64,000 nucleotides of DNA from assembly GCF_000721605.1 (NCBI RefSeq), contig NZ_JOIZ01000005.1, forward strand, positions 434,001 to 498,000. Direction: 5' to 3'. The position numbers and the translations under genes were made by a program. Below, one piece after another: positions 42,386 through 51,622 of the stretch. The notes beneath the pieces are model-generated. The model worked only from the letters and a program-made list of their open reading frames with translations. It was not told the origin of the DNA and ran no database searches. This DNA comes from Streptomyces sp. NRRL S-37 (GTDB lineage Bacteria; Actinomycetota; Actinomycetes; Streptomycetales; Streptomycetaceae). Position 1 is the first letter of the stretch, and each line of letters opens with the position of its first letter.

Positions 42386-42412
42386 GGCGTGAACGCCGGA
42401 GCCTCCTCGCAA
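42386..42412. repeat. Second IS-like hairpin
   Basis: CCGGCGTGAACGCCGG flanked by GATTCCTCC and GAGCCTCC. Comparable hairpins occur at ends of streptomycete IS605-type elements. It could be the left part of the same element after internal deletion, or a trace of another. Confidence 0.4.
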
Positions 42413-42663
42413 GAATCAGGTGAAGGCGGGAGGGCGCACCGGCGTGACCACGGTCCGCCCGGGACCGGTCCGTCTCCGAGCCCTCTGCGACCACCTCGTG
42501 CCCGTCCGGCGTGCGTATGCGACCGTCGTGCGCCCGTGCCCTGTCCATGCGCGACTGACCGGGTACTCGGCCACAGCCCTAACCTCGACCCGAACTCGGG
42601 TATCCCTGGGGCCTGTTGAGGGCATGACGTCTGCAGCGCCCGCGCAACCTCGAGGAGGGGCAC

Positions 42664-44067
42664 GTGCTTGAGCCCACGTACCAGGCGGACGTCGTCGTCG
42701 TGGGAGCCGGGGTCGCCGGACTCTCCGCGGCGCGACGACTGACCAGCGCAGGAGTCACCACCCTGGTCCTGGAGGCCGCCCATGAGGTGGGCGGCCGGAT
42801 GGCGACCGAGAAGATCGACGGCTTCCGGCTCGACCGGATCGGACGGCTGCTGTCCACGGCGTATCCCGAACTACGGCCGGCCTCGGGCCTCGACGGGCTG
42901 GTGCTGCGGCCCTTCGCGCCCGGTGTCCTGCTGCACAGCGACGGACGGCACCACCGTGCGGGCGTGCAGCCGGGCGCGAGAGGAGCGCGGAGCGCGAGGG
43001 GCGCACTCCATGCCGTGCGCGCCCTGGCGAGCGCCCCACGGCCGGGCGGCGGGCCCGGAAGGCCGGTGGCCGTGCCCGGACGGCAGGTGTCCGTGCCCCG
43101 CAGCCGCACCGGCGCCCCGCTGGGCACGGCGGTCGACCAGGCCCGCCTGGGCGCCGCGTTCAGCAAGCTCGCGGGCACGCCGGTGGAACGGCTGCTGGCC
43201 CGGCCCGAGACGACGGCGGCCGAGGCGCTGCCGGCCCGGGGCCTGCCCGCCCGGACCATCGACGGCTTCCTGCGCCCTCTCCTCGCCGCCCTGCTGTGCG
43301 ATCCGGACCTCACCACGTCCAGCCGGTGCGCGGATCTGGCGCTGCGGGCGTTCGCGAGCGGGCGGCTGTGTGTGCCGGAGGGCGGTGCGGAGGCGCTGCC
43401 GCGGGCACTGGCGCGGACGCTGCCGCCGGGCACGGTGCACACGGGGGTGCGGGTCACCTCCGTGTCGACGACCTCGGTGACCACCGCGGAGCACGGGGAG
43501 TTCCGGTGCGGCGCGGTGCTGATCGCGACCGGGGCGCGGGCCGCCGCCGAGCTGCTGCCCGGGCTGCGGGTGCCGGGCTTCCACCCCGTGACGGTGGTGC
43601 ACCACAGCGTCGACGAGGTCCCGGGGGCCGGTACCTCGCTGCTGCTCGACGCCGAGCGGGGCGGGCCGGTGGCGCACACGGCGGTCGTCAGCCGGGTCGA
43701 CCCGTCCCGGGCCCCGGCCGGGCGCACGCTGGTCAGCTCGACGGTCCTGGGGCCGCCGGCGCCGGGGGTGGACACGGCCGTGCGCATGCATCTGGCCCGG
43801 CTGTACGGGGTGTCGACGGCGCGGTGGGAGACGCTGGGGGTGTATCACACGGCGGAGGCGGTGCCGGCGATGCGACCGCCGCACGATCTGCTGCGGCCGG
43901 TGCGGTTGCTGGCGGGGCTGTACGTGTGCGGTGACCACCGGGACACCGGGACGGTGCAGGGGGCGTTGCACTCGGCGCACCGGGCGGCCGCGGCGATCCT
44001 GGCGGATCTGGGCGTGGGGCGGTCGATGCACCAGGCGGATCCTGTACCGAGCGCTCACGCGGCGTGA
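42664..44067 (+). CDS. FAD-dependent amine oxidase/phytoene desaturase-like oxidoreductase
   Basis: 467 residues from GTG, with GAGGAGGGG upstream. The dinucleotide motif VVVVGAGVAGLSAARRLTSA and the following LVLEAAHEVGGRMATEKIDG are those of the protoporphyrinogen oxidase/monoamine oxidase group. The C-terminal FAD contact is LAGLYVCGDHRDTGTVQGAL. Residues 95-140 form an Arg/Gly/Ala-rich insert that may be disordered. Substrate cannot be read from sequence. The gene is flanked by an IS remnant and a repeat block, and an accessory role is possible although codon use matches its neighbours. Confidence 0.85.
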   Translation: MLEPTYQADVVVVGAGVAGLSAARRLTSAGVTTLVLEAAHEVGGRMATEKIDGFRLDRIGRLLSTAYPELRPASGLDGLVLRPFAPGVLLHSDGRHHRAGVQPGARGARSARGALHAVRALASAPRPGGGPGRPVAVPGRQVSVPRSRTGAPLGTAVDQARLGAAFSKLAGTPVERLLARPETTAAEALPARGLPARTIDGFLRPLLAALLCDPDLTTSSRCADLALRAFASGRLCVPEGGAEALPRALARTLPPGTVHTGVRVTSVSTTSVTTAEHGEFRCGAVLIATGARAAAELLPGLRVPGFHPVTVVHHSVDEVPGAGTSLLLDAERGGPVAHTAVVSRVDPSRAPAGRTLVSSTVLGPPAPGVDTAVRMHLARLYGVSTARWETLGVYHTAEAVPAMRPPHDLLRPVRLLAGLYVCGDHRDTGTVQGALHSAHRAAAAILADLGVGRSMHQADPVPSAHAA

Positions 44068-44426
44068 GCCGGGGGGTGCCCCGCGCGGATGCGGTCCGGG
44101 GCGTCCGCGCCGACCGGCACCTCGCCGAGGCCCGGCTCGGGTGCGGGCCGGGGCGTTCGCACCGCCCGGCACCTCGCCGGGCGGTACGCGAGTGCAGGCC
44201 GGGACGTCCGCACCACCCGACACCTCGACGGGCCCCGGCTCGGGTATGGGCCGGGGCGTTCGCACCGCCCGGCACCTCGCCGGGCGGTACGCGAGTGCGG
44301 GCCGGGACGTCCGCGCCACCCGACACCTCGACGGGCCCCGGCTCGGGTTTGGGCTGGGGCGTTCGCACCGACCTGCACCTCGCCGGGCCCCGGCGTGGGT
44401 GACGGAAGCCGCGGGCGCTGCCCCGG
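44068..44426. repeat. Block of six 51/52-bp tandem units forming a 103-bp higher-order repeat
   Basis: Units begin at 44101, 44153, 44204, 44256, 44307 and 44359, alternating 52 and 51 bp. Odd and even units differ: one type contains GCGTTCGCACCGCCCGGCAC with a GGCGGTACGCGAGTG end, the other ACGTCCGCACCACCCGACAC with a GGCCCCGGCTCGGGT end. The 103-bp pair is repeated with about 95 percent identity. The block fills the gap between the convergent stops at 44067 and 44427. Open frames run through it on the minus strand, but they have no start context and I regard them as chance. Confidence 0.85.
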
Positions 44427-45881
44427 TCAGCCGTAGGCCGCGACTCTGTCGCGGTACGTGCGTACGGGGGCGGCGTCCCGGTACGGCTCCAGCCTGCGTT
44501 CGAAGTCCCGGACGTACTCGACGGCCCGGACCGAGCGCATCTCCGCCGCCGCCCCGGCCGCCTCGGCGGCCAGCTGGCACGCCTGGTCCAGCTCCCCCAG
44601 ACCGAGCCGGGCGGTCGCCAGCACCACCCGGCAGAAGAGCCGGCTGCGGGCGTACCCCGGCGCCCGCAACCGCAGTGACCGCTCGGCGTGCTGCGCGGCG
44701 GCCCGGAACTGCTGCAGATCCCGGTGGCAGTGCCCGAACTCGTCGGCGAGCTGCGCCTCGTCGAAGAAGCGCGCCCAGTACGGAACCTCGTCACCGGGCC
44801 GCGCCCCCTCCAGCGCCCGCTCCGCGCGCACCAGCGCCGCCGTGCAGGCCCGCACCTCTCCGAGCACCCCGTGCCCCCGCGCCTCGGCCGCGTGCAGCAG
44901 CGCCTGCACGGCCGGCGGTCCCGACCCGCCCGCCCCCTGCTGGGCGACCCGCGCGAGCTGCACGGCCTCCCGTCCGTGCCCGAGGTAGACGGCCTGCCGG
45001 CTCATGGTGACCAGGACGTATGCGCCGTACGCCCGGTCCCCCGCCGCCTGTGCCAGCCGCAGCGCCTGCACGAAGTACCGCTGCGCGAGCCCGTGCGCCG
45101 CGATGTCGTACGACGTCCACCCGGCCAGCCGCGTCAGATCCGCGGCGGCCGCGAACAGCCGCCGCCCGGTCTGCTCACCGTACGTGCCGCGCAGCATCGG
45201 CTCGCACTCGTGCTCCAGGTACCGCACGAGGGCCTGGCGGGCGTGCCCGCCGCCGTACGCGTCGTCGAGGGTGCGGAACAGCTCGCCGACCGACCGCAGC
45301 GCCGCGATGTCACCGCCGGTGACCCGGTGGCCCGGACCGCGTTCGGCCGCGGCACGCCGGCGCGCGAGCAGTTCGGCCGGCCGCAGCGGCGGCCGGCCCT
45401 GTGCCGGAACCCGTACCGGCGGCTCCGCCCGGGCCACCTTCTCGTCCGCCCGCCCGATCAGCCAGTCCCGGCTCGGCACGACCAGCCCCGCCGAGGTGAA
45501 GGCGATCTTCCGCAGCTCGGCGTGGCTGCCGGAGTCCTTGCGCCACAGCCCGCTGACGATGTCGACGGCCTCCTCGGGGGTGGCGGCGAACTCCAGCCCC
45601 GCGTAGACCGGCGCACAGGCGTCCAGCCCCAGGTCCTGCGCGGTCAGCCGCCGCCCCAGGCGCCGGGTGAAGACCTCGGCGATCAGCGCCGGGGTCGTAC
45701 CGCGGGGCTGCTGCCCGCGCAGCCAGCGGGTGACGGACGTCTTGTCGTATCTCAGGTCGAGCCCGTGTTCGAGACCGAGCTGGTCCACGCGACGGGCGAG
45801 TCCCGCGTTGGAGAACCCCGCTTCTGCGATGAGCGCGGCGAGCTGTCGGTTGGGGGTGCGCTGCGCGGGTCGTTCCGTCAT
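44427..45881 (-). CDS. NsdA-like regulator with N-terminal HTH-type and TPR domains
   Basis: 484 residues from ATG 45881. Residues 10-75 resemble a helix-turn-helix of the Xre type found in streptomycete regulators ([40 protein letters not shown]). The rest, from 170 on, is a helical repeat array of TPR type, rich in Ala, Arg and Leu ([40 protein letters not shown]). The whole layout matches the NsdA family, in which some members repress antibiotic production and sporulation. Whether this member does so is unknown. Divergent from lipB. Confidence 0.82.
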   Translation of the reverse strand: MTERPAQRTPNRQLAALIAEAGFSNAGLARRVDQLGLEHGLDLRYDKTSVTRWLRGQQPRGTTPALIAEVFTRRLGRRLTAQDLGLDACAPVYAGLEFAATPEEAVDIVSGLWRKDSGSHAELRKIAFTSAGLVVPSRDWLIGRADEKVARAEPPVRVPAQGRPPLRPAELLARRRAAAERGPGHRVTGGDIAALRSVGELFRTLDDAYGGGHARQALVRYLEHECEPMLRGTYGEQTGRRLFAAAADLTRLAGWTSYDIAAHGLAQRYFVQALRLAQAAGDRAYGAYVLVTMSRQAVYLGHGREAVQLARVAQQGAGGSGPPAVQALLHAAEARGHGVLGEVRACTAALVRAERALEGARPGDEVPYWARFFDEAQLADEFGHCHRDLQQFRAAAQHAERSLRLRAPGYARSRLFCRVVLATARLGLGELDQACQLAAEAAGAAAEMRSVRAVEYVRDFERRLEPYRDAAPVRTYRDRVAAYG

Positions 45882-46171
45882 CTGCGGTGCGGTCTCCTGC
45901 CTTCCGGCTGAGCGAGGTGCCCGGATTGCCTGTGAGCAGCCCTTATGGCCACACGGACGGCGTGAATGTAGCGGAGAGTAAGCACCCGATCGCAGAATTC
46001 GACCGTCATTCATCCGATCGTGTGAGGATTGCCCGAAGGCTGACAGTCGCCCCGGCCGACTCGGCCGGCCCGACCGACCCCGACCGGCCCCCGGTCACCC
46101 CCCGCTCGAACGGTCGTACAGTGGCGTGGGCGCGTTCCGTGCCTGACGACCTTCTAGGGAGGCGCTTTGCC

Positions 46172-46972
46172 GTGAGCGATCTGCGGTTCGTACGGATGGG
46201 TTTCGGGGCCGAGGCCGTGGACTACCAGCTGGCCTGGGACGAGCAGCGCCGGGTGCACGCGGCACGGTTCGCCGACGAGGTGCCCGACACCGTGATCCTT
46301 TTGGAGCACCCCCCGGTCTACACGGCCGGCCGGCGCACCGCGGAGAACGAGCGCCCCCTCGACGGCACCCCGGTCATCGACGTGGACCGCGGCGGCAAGA
46401 TCACCTGGCACGGCCCCGGCCAGCTCGTGGGCTACCCGATCCAGAAGCTGCCCCGCCCGGTGGACGTGGTCGCGCACGTCCGCCGCCTGGAGGAGGCCCT
46501 GATCCGCACCTGCGCGGAGTTCGGCCTGGAGACCACCCGGGTCGAGGGCCGCAGCGGCGTCTGGGTCCTCGGCGACCCGGTGGAGCAGCGCCCCACGCTC
46601 GGCGGGCTCTCCCTGGACTTCGACCCCCGGCTCACCGACGACGAGTTCGACCCCCGCCTCAACGGCCCGGAGTACGCGCCCTCCAACGCCGGCCAGCGCC
46701 GCGAGGACCGCAAGATCGCCGCGATCGGCATCCGGGTGGCCAAGGGCGTCACGATGCACGGCTTCTCGTTCAACGTGAACCCCGACAACAAGTGGTTCGA
46801 CAAGATCATCCCGTGCGGCATCCGCGACGCGGGCGTCGCCTCCCTGGCGGACGAGCTGGGCCGCGACATCACGATCGCCGAGGTGCTCCCCGTCGTGGAA
46901 CGCCACCTCCGGGACATCCTGGAGAACGCGGAACTCAAGCCGAGGATCGTCGAGAAGGCCCCGGCGGCATAA
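46172..46972 (+). CDS. lipB: Lipoyl(octanoyl) transferase
   Basis: 266 residues from GTG 46172, with AGGGAGGCG upstream. LipB moves octanoate from acyl carrier protein to the lipoyl domains of E2 and GcvH. Signatures: [14 protein letters not shown] near 46, [18 protein letters not shown] near 76, and [20 protein letters not shown] with the catalytic Lys near 195 and the acyl-thioester Cys in [14 protein letters not shown] near 217. lipA follows 152 bp later. The substrate domains are on the E2 encoded at 29.6 kb. Confidence 0.95.
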   Translation: MSDLRFVRMGFGAEAVDYQLAWDEQRRVHAARFADEVPDTVILLEHPPVYTAGRRTAENERPLDGTPVIDVDRGGKITWHGPGQLVGYPIQKLPRPVDVVAHVRRLEEALIRTCAEFGLETTRVEGRSGVWVLGDPVEQRPTLGGLSLDFDPRLTDDEFDPRLNGPEYAPSNAGQRREDRKIAAIGIRVAKGVTMHGFSFNVNPDNKWFDKIIPCGIRDAGVASLADELGRDITIAEVLPVVERHLRDILENAELKPRIVEKAPAA

Positions 46973-47124
46973 ACGCGCGGAGCCCGGTGTTCGCAGTCGT
47001 GGTGGTCCAGGCCGAACCGGGGGCCGCGGCCGACAGCCGTCAGCAGGCGGACACCCCGCCTGGCATTCAAATCAACGGGCGTACGCTTACGCACGCCGAA
47101 GAATCAATCGCTAGGGAGCCGGTC

Positions 47125-48090
47125 GTGTCCGCAGTCGCACCCGACGGACGCAAGATGCTGCGCCTGGAGGTCCGCAACAGCCAGACCCCCATCGAGCGCA
47201 AGCCCGAGTGGATCAAGACCCGGGCGAAAATGGGCCCCGAGTACTCCAAGATGCAGAACCTCGTCAAGAGCGAGGGGCTGCACACGGTCTGCCAGGAAGC
47301 CGGCTGTCCGAACATCTACGAGTGCTGGGAGGACCGCGAGGCGACCTTCCTCATCGGCGGCGACCAGTGCACCCGGCGCTGCGACTTCTGCCAGATCGAC
47401 ACCGGCAAGCCCGAGGCGCTGGACCGTGACGAGCCGCGCCGCGTGGGCGAGTCGGTCGTCACCATGGACCTGAACTACGCCACCATCACCGGCGTCGCCC
47501 GCGACGACCTGGAGGACGGCGGCGCCTGGCTGTACGCGGAGACCGTGCGCCAGATCCACGCGCAGACGGCCGACCGCGCCGAGGGCCGCACCAAGGTCGA
47601 GCTGCTCGCCCCCGACTTCAACGCGGTCCCCGAGCAGCTCGCGGAGGTCTTCTCCTCCCGCCCCGAGGTGTTCGCGCACAACGTCGAGACGGTCCCCCGG
47701 ATCTTCAAGCGGATCCGCCCCGGCTTCCGCTACGACCGCTCCCTGAAGGTCATCACCGAGGCCCGCGACTACGGCCTGGTCACCAAGTCGAACCTGATCC
47801 TCGGCATGGGCGAGACCCGTGAGGAGGTCAGCGACGCGCTGCGGCAGCTGCACGACGCGGGCTGCGAGCTGGTCACCATCACGCAGTACCTGCGGCCCTC
47901 CGTGCGCCACCACCCCGTGGAGCGCTGGGTGAAGCCGCAGGAGTTCGTGGAGCTGAAGGAGGAGGCCGAGCAGATCGGCTTCTCCGGAGTGATGTCCGGC
48001 CCGCTGGTCCGCTCCTCGTACCGCGCCGGCCGCCTCTACCGGATGGCGGTCGAGAAGCGGGGCGCGTACGTGGCCTCCCAGGCCGTCTGA
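47125..48090 (+). CDS. lipA: Lipoyl synthase (radical SAM)
   Basis: 321 residues from GTG 47125, with CTAGGGAG upstream. Inserts two sulfurs into the bound octanoyl chain. Two [4Fe-4S] clusters are visible: the auxiliary set in [12 protein letters not shown] and the radical-SAM set in CTRRCDFCQ; the conserved C-terminal RSSYRAG provides the serine ligand. Being an Fe-S enzyme whose cluster is sacrificed, it depends on genes such as erpA and the desulfurase. Likely its own promoter in the 152-bp gap (TACGCT near 47081), besides read-through from lipB. Confidence 0.96.
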   Translation: MSAVAPDGRKMLRLEVRNSQTPIERKPEWIKTRAKMGPEYSKMQNLVKSEGLHTVCQEAGCPNIYECWEDREATFLIGGDQCTRRCDFCQIDTGKPEALDRDEPRRVGESVVTMDLNYATITGVARDDLEDGGAWLYAETVRQIHAQTADRAEGRTKVELLAPDFNAVPEQLAEVFSSRPEVFAHNVETVPRIFKRIRPGFRYDRSLKVITEARDYGLVTKSNLILGMGETREEVSDALRQLHDAGCELVTITQYLRPSVRHHPVERWVKPQEFVELKEEAEQIGFSGVMSGPLVRSSYRAGRLYRMAVEKRGAYVASQAV

Positions 48091-48128
48091 CCTCGCCCGG
48101 AGCCCTCCGGCGGCACACCGCCGACGGC

Positions 48129-48142
48129 GTGTGAATTCACAC
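48129..48142. promoter_or_regulatory. 14-bp perfect palindrome GTGTGAATTCACAC
   Basis: Located 39 bp after the lipA stop in an AT-richer patch. It looks like a protein-binding site rather than a terminator. No regulator is identified. Confidence 0.4.
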
Positions 48143-48176
48143 ACAAGGCCCTACTCGCCGGTAATGGCCGAGACCA

Positions 48177-48223
48177 CGCGGCCCCGACCGTCCTCGCAGA
48201 TGAGGGCACAGGTCGGGGCCGCG
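48177..48223 (+). terminator. Hairpin downstream of lipA
   Basis: A perfect 13-bp stem (48177-48189 with 48211-48223) around a 21-nt loop that itself has CTCGCAGATGAGG. It could terminate lipA or be part of a short structured RNA. Confidence 0.55.
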
Positions 48224-48264
48224 TCGGCGTTCCGGACCCTCCCACCGGGGCTTCATGCCTGTTT

Positions 48265-48294
48265 GACCGGCCGGTCACGCCCTGGTAACACCAG
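48265..48294. promoter_or_regulatory. Adjacent dyads upstream of the small gene at 48358
   Basis: GACCGGCCGGTC (48265-48276) is a perfect 12-bp palindrome preceded by TT, so TTGACC could be a -35 box. CTGGT-AAC-ACCAG (48282-48294) follows. Together they suggest a regulated promoter 60-90 bp before the ATG. Confidence 0.4.
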
Positions 48295-48357
48295 TCAGTG
48301 AGCCTGGAATCACCGCACGTGCACCCCTGTCCGCCGGCACCGAGGGAGACCTCCACC

Positions 48358-48588
48358 ATGCAGGCCGCGCCCGTCCGCGCCACCGCCATCCCGTCCTTCG
48401 CCACCGCACTGCGCGCCGTCGAGTCGCTGCTGATGAGCGGCGGTCAGCGCACCGCCCGCCGCAACGCCTGGACCTCGGTGCTGGAGGACCGCCGTCGCGC
48501 CAGGGACCGGGTCGAGGCACAGCGCGTCCTCGACCAGACCCCGAGCGCCCCGCCCCTGAGCGTCCCGTCCCTGCCGACCCGCCCCTGA
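48358..48588 (+). CDS. Small basic protein of unknown function
   Basis: 76 residues from ATG 48358, with GAGGGAGACC upstream. No membrane segment. It has a helical, Arg-rich middle (SGGQRTARRNAWTSVLEDRR, then RARDRVEAQRVL) and a Pro/Ser tail. Codon pattern supports coding. A gene of this kind between lipA and the DUF4191 gene is, I believe, conserved in Streptomyces. Function unknown. Confidence 0.72.
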   Translation: MQAAPVRATAIPSFATALRAVESLLMSGGQRTARRNAWTSVLEDRRRARDRVEAQRVLDQTPSAPPLSVPSLPTRP

Positions 48589-48625
48589 CCCACCGCCCCC
48601 CGCCGGGACACGTAGACTTCATGAC

Positions 48626-49333
48626 ATGGCGAGGAAGGAAACCGCAGCGGACGCTGCGAACCCCGGGCGACTGAAGCAGATCGCCCTGACCTACAAAATG
48701 ACCCGCAGGGCCGACAAGAAGATCGGTCTTGTACTCGCGGCTGTCGGAATCGTCACCTTCGGTGTCTTCCTCGCGATCGGTTTCTTGATCGGGCACCCCA
48801 TCTATCTCGGCATCCTGGGCTTCCTGCTCGCCTTCCTCGCGACGGCGATCGTCTTCGGGCGCAGGGCCGAGCGGGCCGCCTTCGGGCAGATGGAGGGACA
48901 GCCGGGCGCCGCCGCGGCCGTGCTCGACAACATCGGCCGGGGCTGGACGACGACCCCCGCGGTGGCGATGAACCGCAACCAGGACGTGGTGCACCGCGCG
49001 GTCGGCAAGGCCGGCATCGTGCTGGTCGCCGAGGGCAACCCGAACCGGGTGAAGAGCCTGCTGGCCGCCGAGAAGAAGAGGATGAACCGCATCGTCGCGG
49101 ACGTCCCGGTGCACGACCTGATCGTGGGCACCGGCGAGGGCCAGGTCGAGCTGAAGAAGGTCCGTACGACCATGCTCAAGTTGCCCCGCGTGCTCACCGG
49201 CCCGCAGGTCACCGCGACCAACGACCGGCTGCGTGCCCTGGGCGACCTGATGAGCAACATGCCGCTGCCGAAGGGCCCGATGCCCAAGGGCATGAGGCTG
49301 CCGAAGGGCGGCGGCGGCCAGCGAGGCCGCTGA
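48626..49333 (+). CDS. DUF4191 membrane protein
   Basis: 235 residues from ATG 48626; TAGACT at 48613-48618 is seven bases upstream and there is no Shine-Dalgarno sequence, so it is leaderless. Two helices at about 33-52 and 58-77 (GLVLAAVGIVTFGVFLAIGF; IYLGILGFLLAFLATAIVFG) form a hairpin, followed by a cytoplasmic domain with NIGRGWTTTPAVAMNRNQDV and GPQVTATNDRLRALGDLM, and a Pro/Lys/Gly tail. DUF4191 is an actinobacterial family often next to lipA. Function unknown. Confidence 0.86.
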   Translation: MARKETAADAANPGRLKQIALTYKMTRRADKKIGLVLAAVGIVTFGVFLAIGFLIGHPIYLGILGFLLAFLATAIVFGRRAERAAFGQMEGQPGAAAAVLDNIGRGWTTTPAVAMNRNQDVVHRAVGKAGIVLVAEGNPNRVKSLLAAEKKRMNRIVADVPVHDLIVGTGEGQVELKKVRTTMLKLPRVLTGPQVTATNDRLRALGDLMSNMPLPKGPMPKGMRLPKGGGGQRGR

Positions 49334-49350
49334 CCCGCTCCGTACCGCTA

Positions 49351-49394
49351 CGACGACGGGGGCGCCGGAATCACTTCCGGCGCCCCCGTCGTCG
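49351..49394. terminator. Bidirectional terminator between DUF4191 and RDD genes
   Basis: A perfect 20-bp stem (49351-49370 with 49375-49394) with a TCAC loop, between convergent stops at 49333 and 49415. Confidence 0.92.
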
Positions 49395-49414
49395 TATCCC
49401 GTCGAAAGCGGCTG

Positions 49415-49885
49415 TCAGATCCGCACCTCGACCGTGCGGGCCAGCCGGTCGTGCAGTCCGCGGCCGTCACGGTCCCAGACGAGGGCGGGGACGGCCAGGC
49501 ACAGCAGCACCGAGCGCACCAGCCCGCGCAGCGGCTGGATCCGGCCGCTGTCGAGGGCGACCACCCGCAGCCCGAACAGCCGCTTGCCGGGGGTGAAGCC
49601 GACCGTGCCGACGGTGAGGACGCTCAGCACGAGGAACACCAGAAGCGCCCAGTTGCTGGTCGCCTGCCCCTCGTAGCCCTGGGTGATCAGGCCGTATGCG
49701 ATCAGGACGCACAGACCCCAGTCCACGGCGAGGGCGCCGAGCCTGCGGCCGGGACCCGCGATCGAACCCGGTCCGTTCTCCGGCAGCCCCAGCTGCTCGC
49801 CCCGGTAGCCGAACTCGGCACCGGCGTCCTCCAGGGCCGCGCGGGGCCCCGAGAGCCATGATCCGATTGCTTGCCTGTTGTCCAC
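49415..49885 (-). CDS. RDD-family membrane protein
   Basis: 156 residues from GTG 49885. The RDD domain starts with PGRRLGALAVDWGLCVLIAYG (Arg and Asp of the name) near residue 46, continues with a second helix near 83-97, TVGFTPGKRLFGLRVV, and a third helix before the last conserved Asp in VWDRDGRGLHDRL. Family members are small transporters or accessory membrane proteins without an agreed role. TACCGT (49892-49897, minus strand) lies six bases before the GTG, so a leaderless start is likely. Divergent from glnA; only about 75 bp separate its start from the GlnR sites. Confidence 0.87.
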   Translation of the reverse strand: MDNRQAIGSWLSGPRAALEDAGAEFGYRGEQLGLPENGPGSIAGPGRRLGALAVDWGLCVLIAYGLITQGYEGQATSNWALLVFLVLSVLTVGTVGFTPGKRLFGLRVVALDSGRIQPLRGLVRSVLLCLAVPALVWDRDGRGLHDRLARTVEVRI

Positions 49886-49960
49886 CCGTCCACGGTACTG
49901 CGCCCGGATATGACCACAGGACGGCGGGGTGCGCCGGGGCTACCGTGGGAGAGGACCCGG

Positions 49961-49998
49961 TTAACTTGTGCGAAACAAATGGGTCACGCCCGAGAAAT
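49961..49998. promoter_or_regulatory. GlnR operator of glnA
   Basis: Four half-sites at an exact 11-bp period: TTAAC (49961), GAAAC (49972), GTCAC (49983) and GAAAT (49994). This is the GlnR double box known from the S. coelicolor glnA promoter. GlnR, an OmpR-type regulator, represses or activates nitrogen genes according to supply. A TAGGGT box follows at about 50009. Confidence 0.85.
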
Positions 49999-50095
49999 GA
50001 CCCGTCCCTAGGGTCGAGGGGAGCGTGTGCCACCCGCACTGGCCACACGAACGATCTACCACCCCGGCGGGACGGTCGGGAGTAGGAGGAGCTGG

Positions 50096-51505
50096 ATGTT
50101 CCAGAACGCCGACGACGCCAAGAAGTACCTCGCGGACGAGGACGTCAAGTTCATCGATGTCCGGTTCTGCGACCTCCCGGGTGTGATGCAGCACGTCACG
50201 ATCCCTGCCGAGGCGTTCGACCCGGACGAGGAGCTGGCGTTCGACGGATCGTCGATCCGCGGCTTCCAGGCCATCCACGAGTCCGACATGTCGCTGCGCG
50301 CGGACCTGTCGACCGCCCGGGTCGACCCGTTCCGCCGTGACAAGACGCTGAACATCAACTTCTTCATCCACGACCCGATCACGGGCGAGCAGTACTCCCG
50401 CGACCCGCGCAACGTGGCCAAGAAGGCCGAGGCGTACCTGGCCTCCACCGGGATCGCGGACACCGCGTACTTCGGTCCCGAGGCCGAGTTCTACGTCTTC
50501 GACAGCGTCCGCTTCAAGACCTCCGAGAACGAGTCCTTCTACCACATCGACTCCGAGGCCGGCGCCTGGAACACCGGTGCGCTGGAGGACAACCGCGGTT
50601 ACAAGGTCCGCTACAAGGGCGGCTACTTCCCGGTCCCGCCGGTCGACCACTTCGCCGACCTGCGTGCCGAGATGTCCCTGGAGCTGGCCAGGGCCGGCCT
50701 GAAGGTCGAGCGCCAGCACCACGAGGTGGGCACCGCCGGCCAGGCCGAGATCAACTACCGGTTCAACACGCTGCTCGCCGCCGCCGACGACCTGCAGCTC
50801 TTCAAGTACATCGTGAAGAACGTCGCGTGGCGCAACGGCAAGACCGCGACCTTCATGCCGAAGCCGATCTTCGGTGACAACGGCTCGGGCATGCACGTCC
50901 ACCAGTCGCTGTGGGCGGGCGGCGAGCCGCTCTTCTACGACGAGCAGGGCTACGCCGGCCTGTCGGACACGGCCCGCTACTACATCGGCGGCATCCTCAA
51001 GCACGCGCCGTCGCTGCTGGCCTTCACCAACCCGACGGTGAACTCGTACCACCGTCTGGTGCCGGGCTTCGAGGCCCCGGTGAACCTGGTGTACTCGCAG
51101 CGCAACCGCTCCGCCGCGATGCGCATCCCGATCACCGGCTCCAACCCGAAGGCCAAGCGCGTCGAGTTCCGCGCCCCGGACGCCTCCGGCAACCCGTACC
51201 TGGCCTTCTCGGCGCTGCTGCTGGCCGGCCTGGACGGCATCAAGAACAAGATCGAGCCGGCCGAGCCGATCGACAAGGACCTCTACGAGCTGGCTCCCGA
51301 GGAGCACGCGAACGTGGCCCAGGTCCCGACCTCCCTCGGCGCGGTCCTCGACCGCCTGGAGGCCGACCACGAGTTCCTCCTCCAGGGCGACGTCTTCACG
51401 CCGGACCTGATCGAGACGTGGATCGACTTCAAGCGCGCCAACGAGATCGCCCCGCTCCAGCTCCGCCCGCACCCGCACGAGTTCGAGCTCTACTTCGACG
51501 TGTAA
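50096..51505 (+). CDS. glnA: Glutamine synthetase type I
   Basis: 469 residues from ATG, with AGGAGGA upstream. Makes glutamine from glutamate, ammonia and ATP; forms dodecamers. Family landmarks: [17 protein letters not shown] near 50, the metal-binding [11 protein letters not shown] near 128, [18 protein letters not shown] near 264, [20 protein letters not shown] near 325, and the adenylylation tyrosine in [10 protein letters not shown] near 398, so GlnE control is expected as in other GSI-beta enzymes. Upstream GlnR sites link it to glnII at 62.3 kb. Confidence 0.98.
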   Translation: MFQNADDAKKYLADEDVKFIDVRFCDLPGVMQHVTIPAEAFDPDEELAFDGSSIRGFQAIHESDMSLRADLSTARVDPFRRDKTLNINFFIHDPITGEQYSRDPRNVAKKAEAYLASTGIADTAYFGPEAEFYVFDSVRFKTSENESFYHIDSEAGAWNTGALEDNRGYKVRYKGGYFPVPPVDHFADLRAEMSLELARAGLKVERQHHEVGTAGQAEINYRFNTLLAAADDLQLFKYIVKNVAWRNGKTATFMPKPIFGDNGSGMHVHQSLWAGGEPLFYDEQGYAGLSDTARYYIGGILKHAPSLLAFTNPTVNSYHRLVPGFEAPVNLVYSQRNRSAAMRIPITGSNPKAKRVEFRAPDASGNPYLAFSALLLAGLDGIKNKIEPAEPIDKDLYELAPEEHANVAQVPTSLGAVLDRLEADHEFLLQGDVFTPDLIETWIDFKRANEIAPLQLRPHPHEFELYFDV

Positions 51506-51531
51506 AGAGCGAGGTCGCACCCGCGAAGGCC

Positions 51532-51562
51532 GTCGCCCCGGACCAGGGGTGGCGGCCTTCGC
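51532..51562 (+). terminator. Terminator after glnA
   Basis: GCGAAGGCCG pairs with CGGCCTTCGC; an inner GCCCC/GGGGT extends the stem. 26 bp after the stop. Confidence 0.75.
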
Positions 51563-51622
51563 CGTGCGGCCGGTGGCGGTCCGGCCGAGTGGATCGTCAG
51601 TGGGGCACCACAGAATGACGCC

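Larger units (their letters stand above)
41938..42663. other. Intergenic region with insertion-sequence remnant
   Basis: 726 bp. From the left: a hairpin at about 41940-41969 that looks like an IS200/IS605 end, the C-terminal third of tnpB (minus strand, to about 42240), about 170 bp of mixed sequence, a second hairpin CCGGCGTGAACGCCGG near 42390, then about 250 bp of ordinary sequence with the promoter of the oxidoreductase gene. Confidence 0.6.

Noticed and set aside
44068..44426. CRISPR array
   Set aside because: Units are contiguous 51/52-bp repeats without unique spacers, and no cas genes are present.
42871..44794. Minus-strand frames reading through the 51/52-bp repeat block and the oxidoreductase gene
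   Set aside because: Periodic RCRAVRTPRP-type peptides come from the repeat itself; they overlap a good FAD enzyme gene and have no ribosome site.
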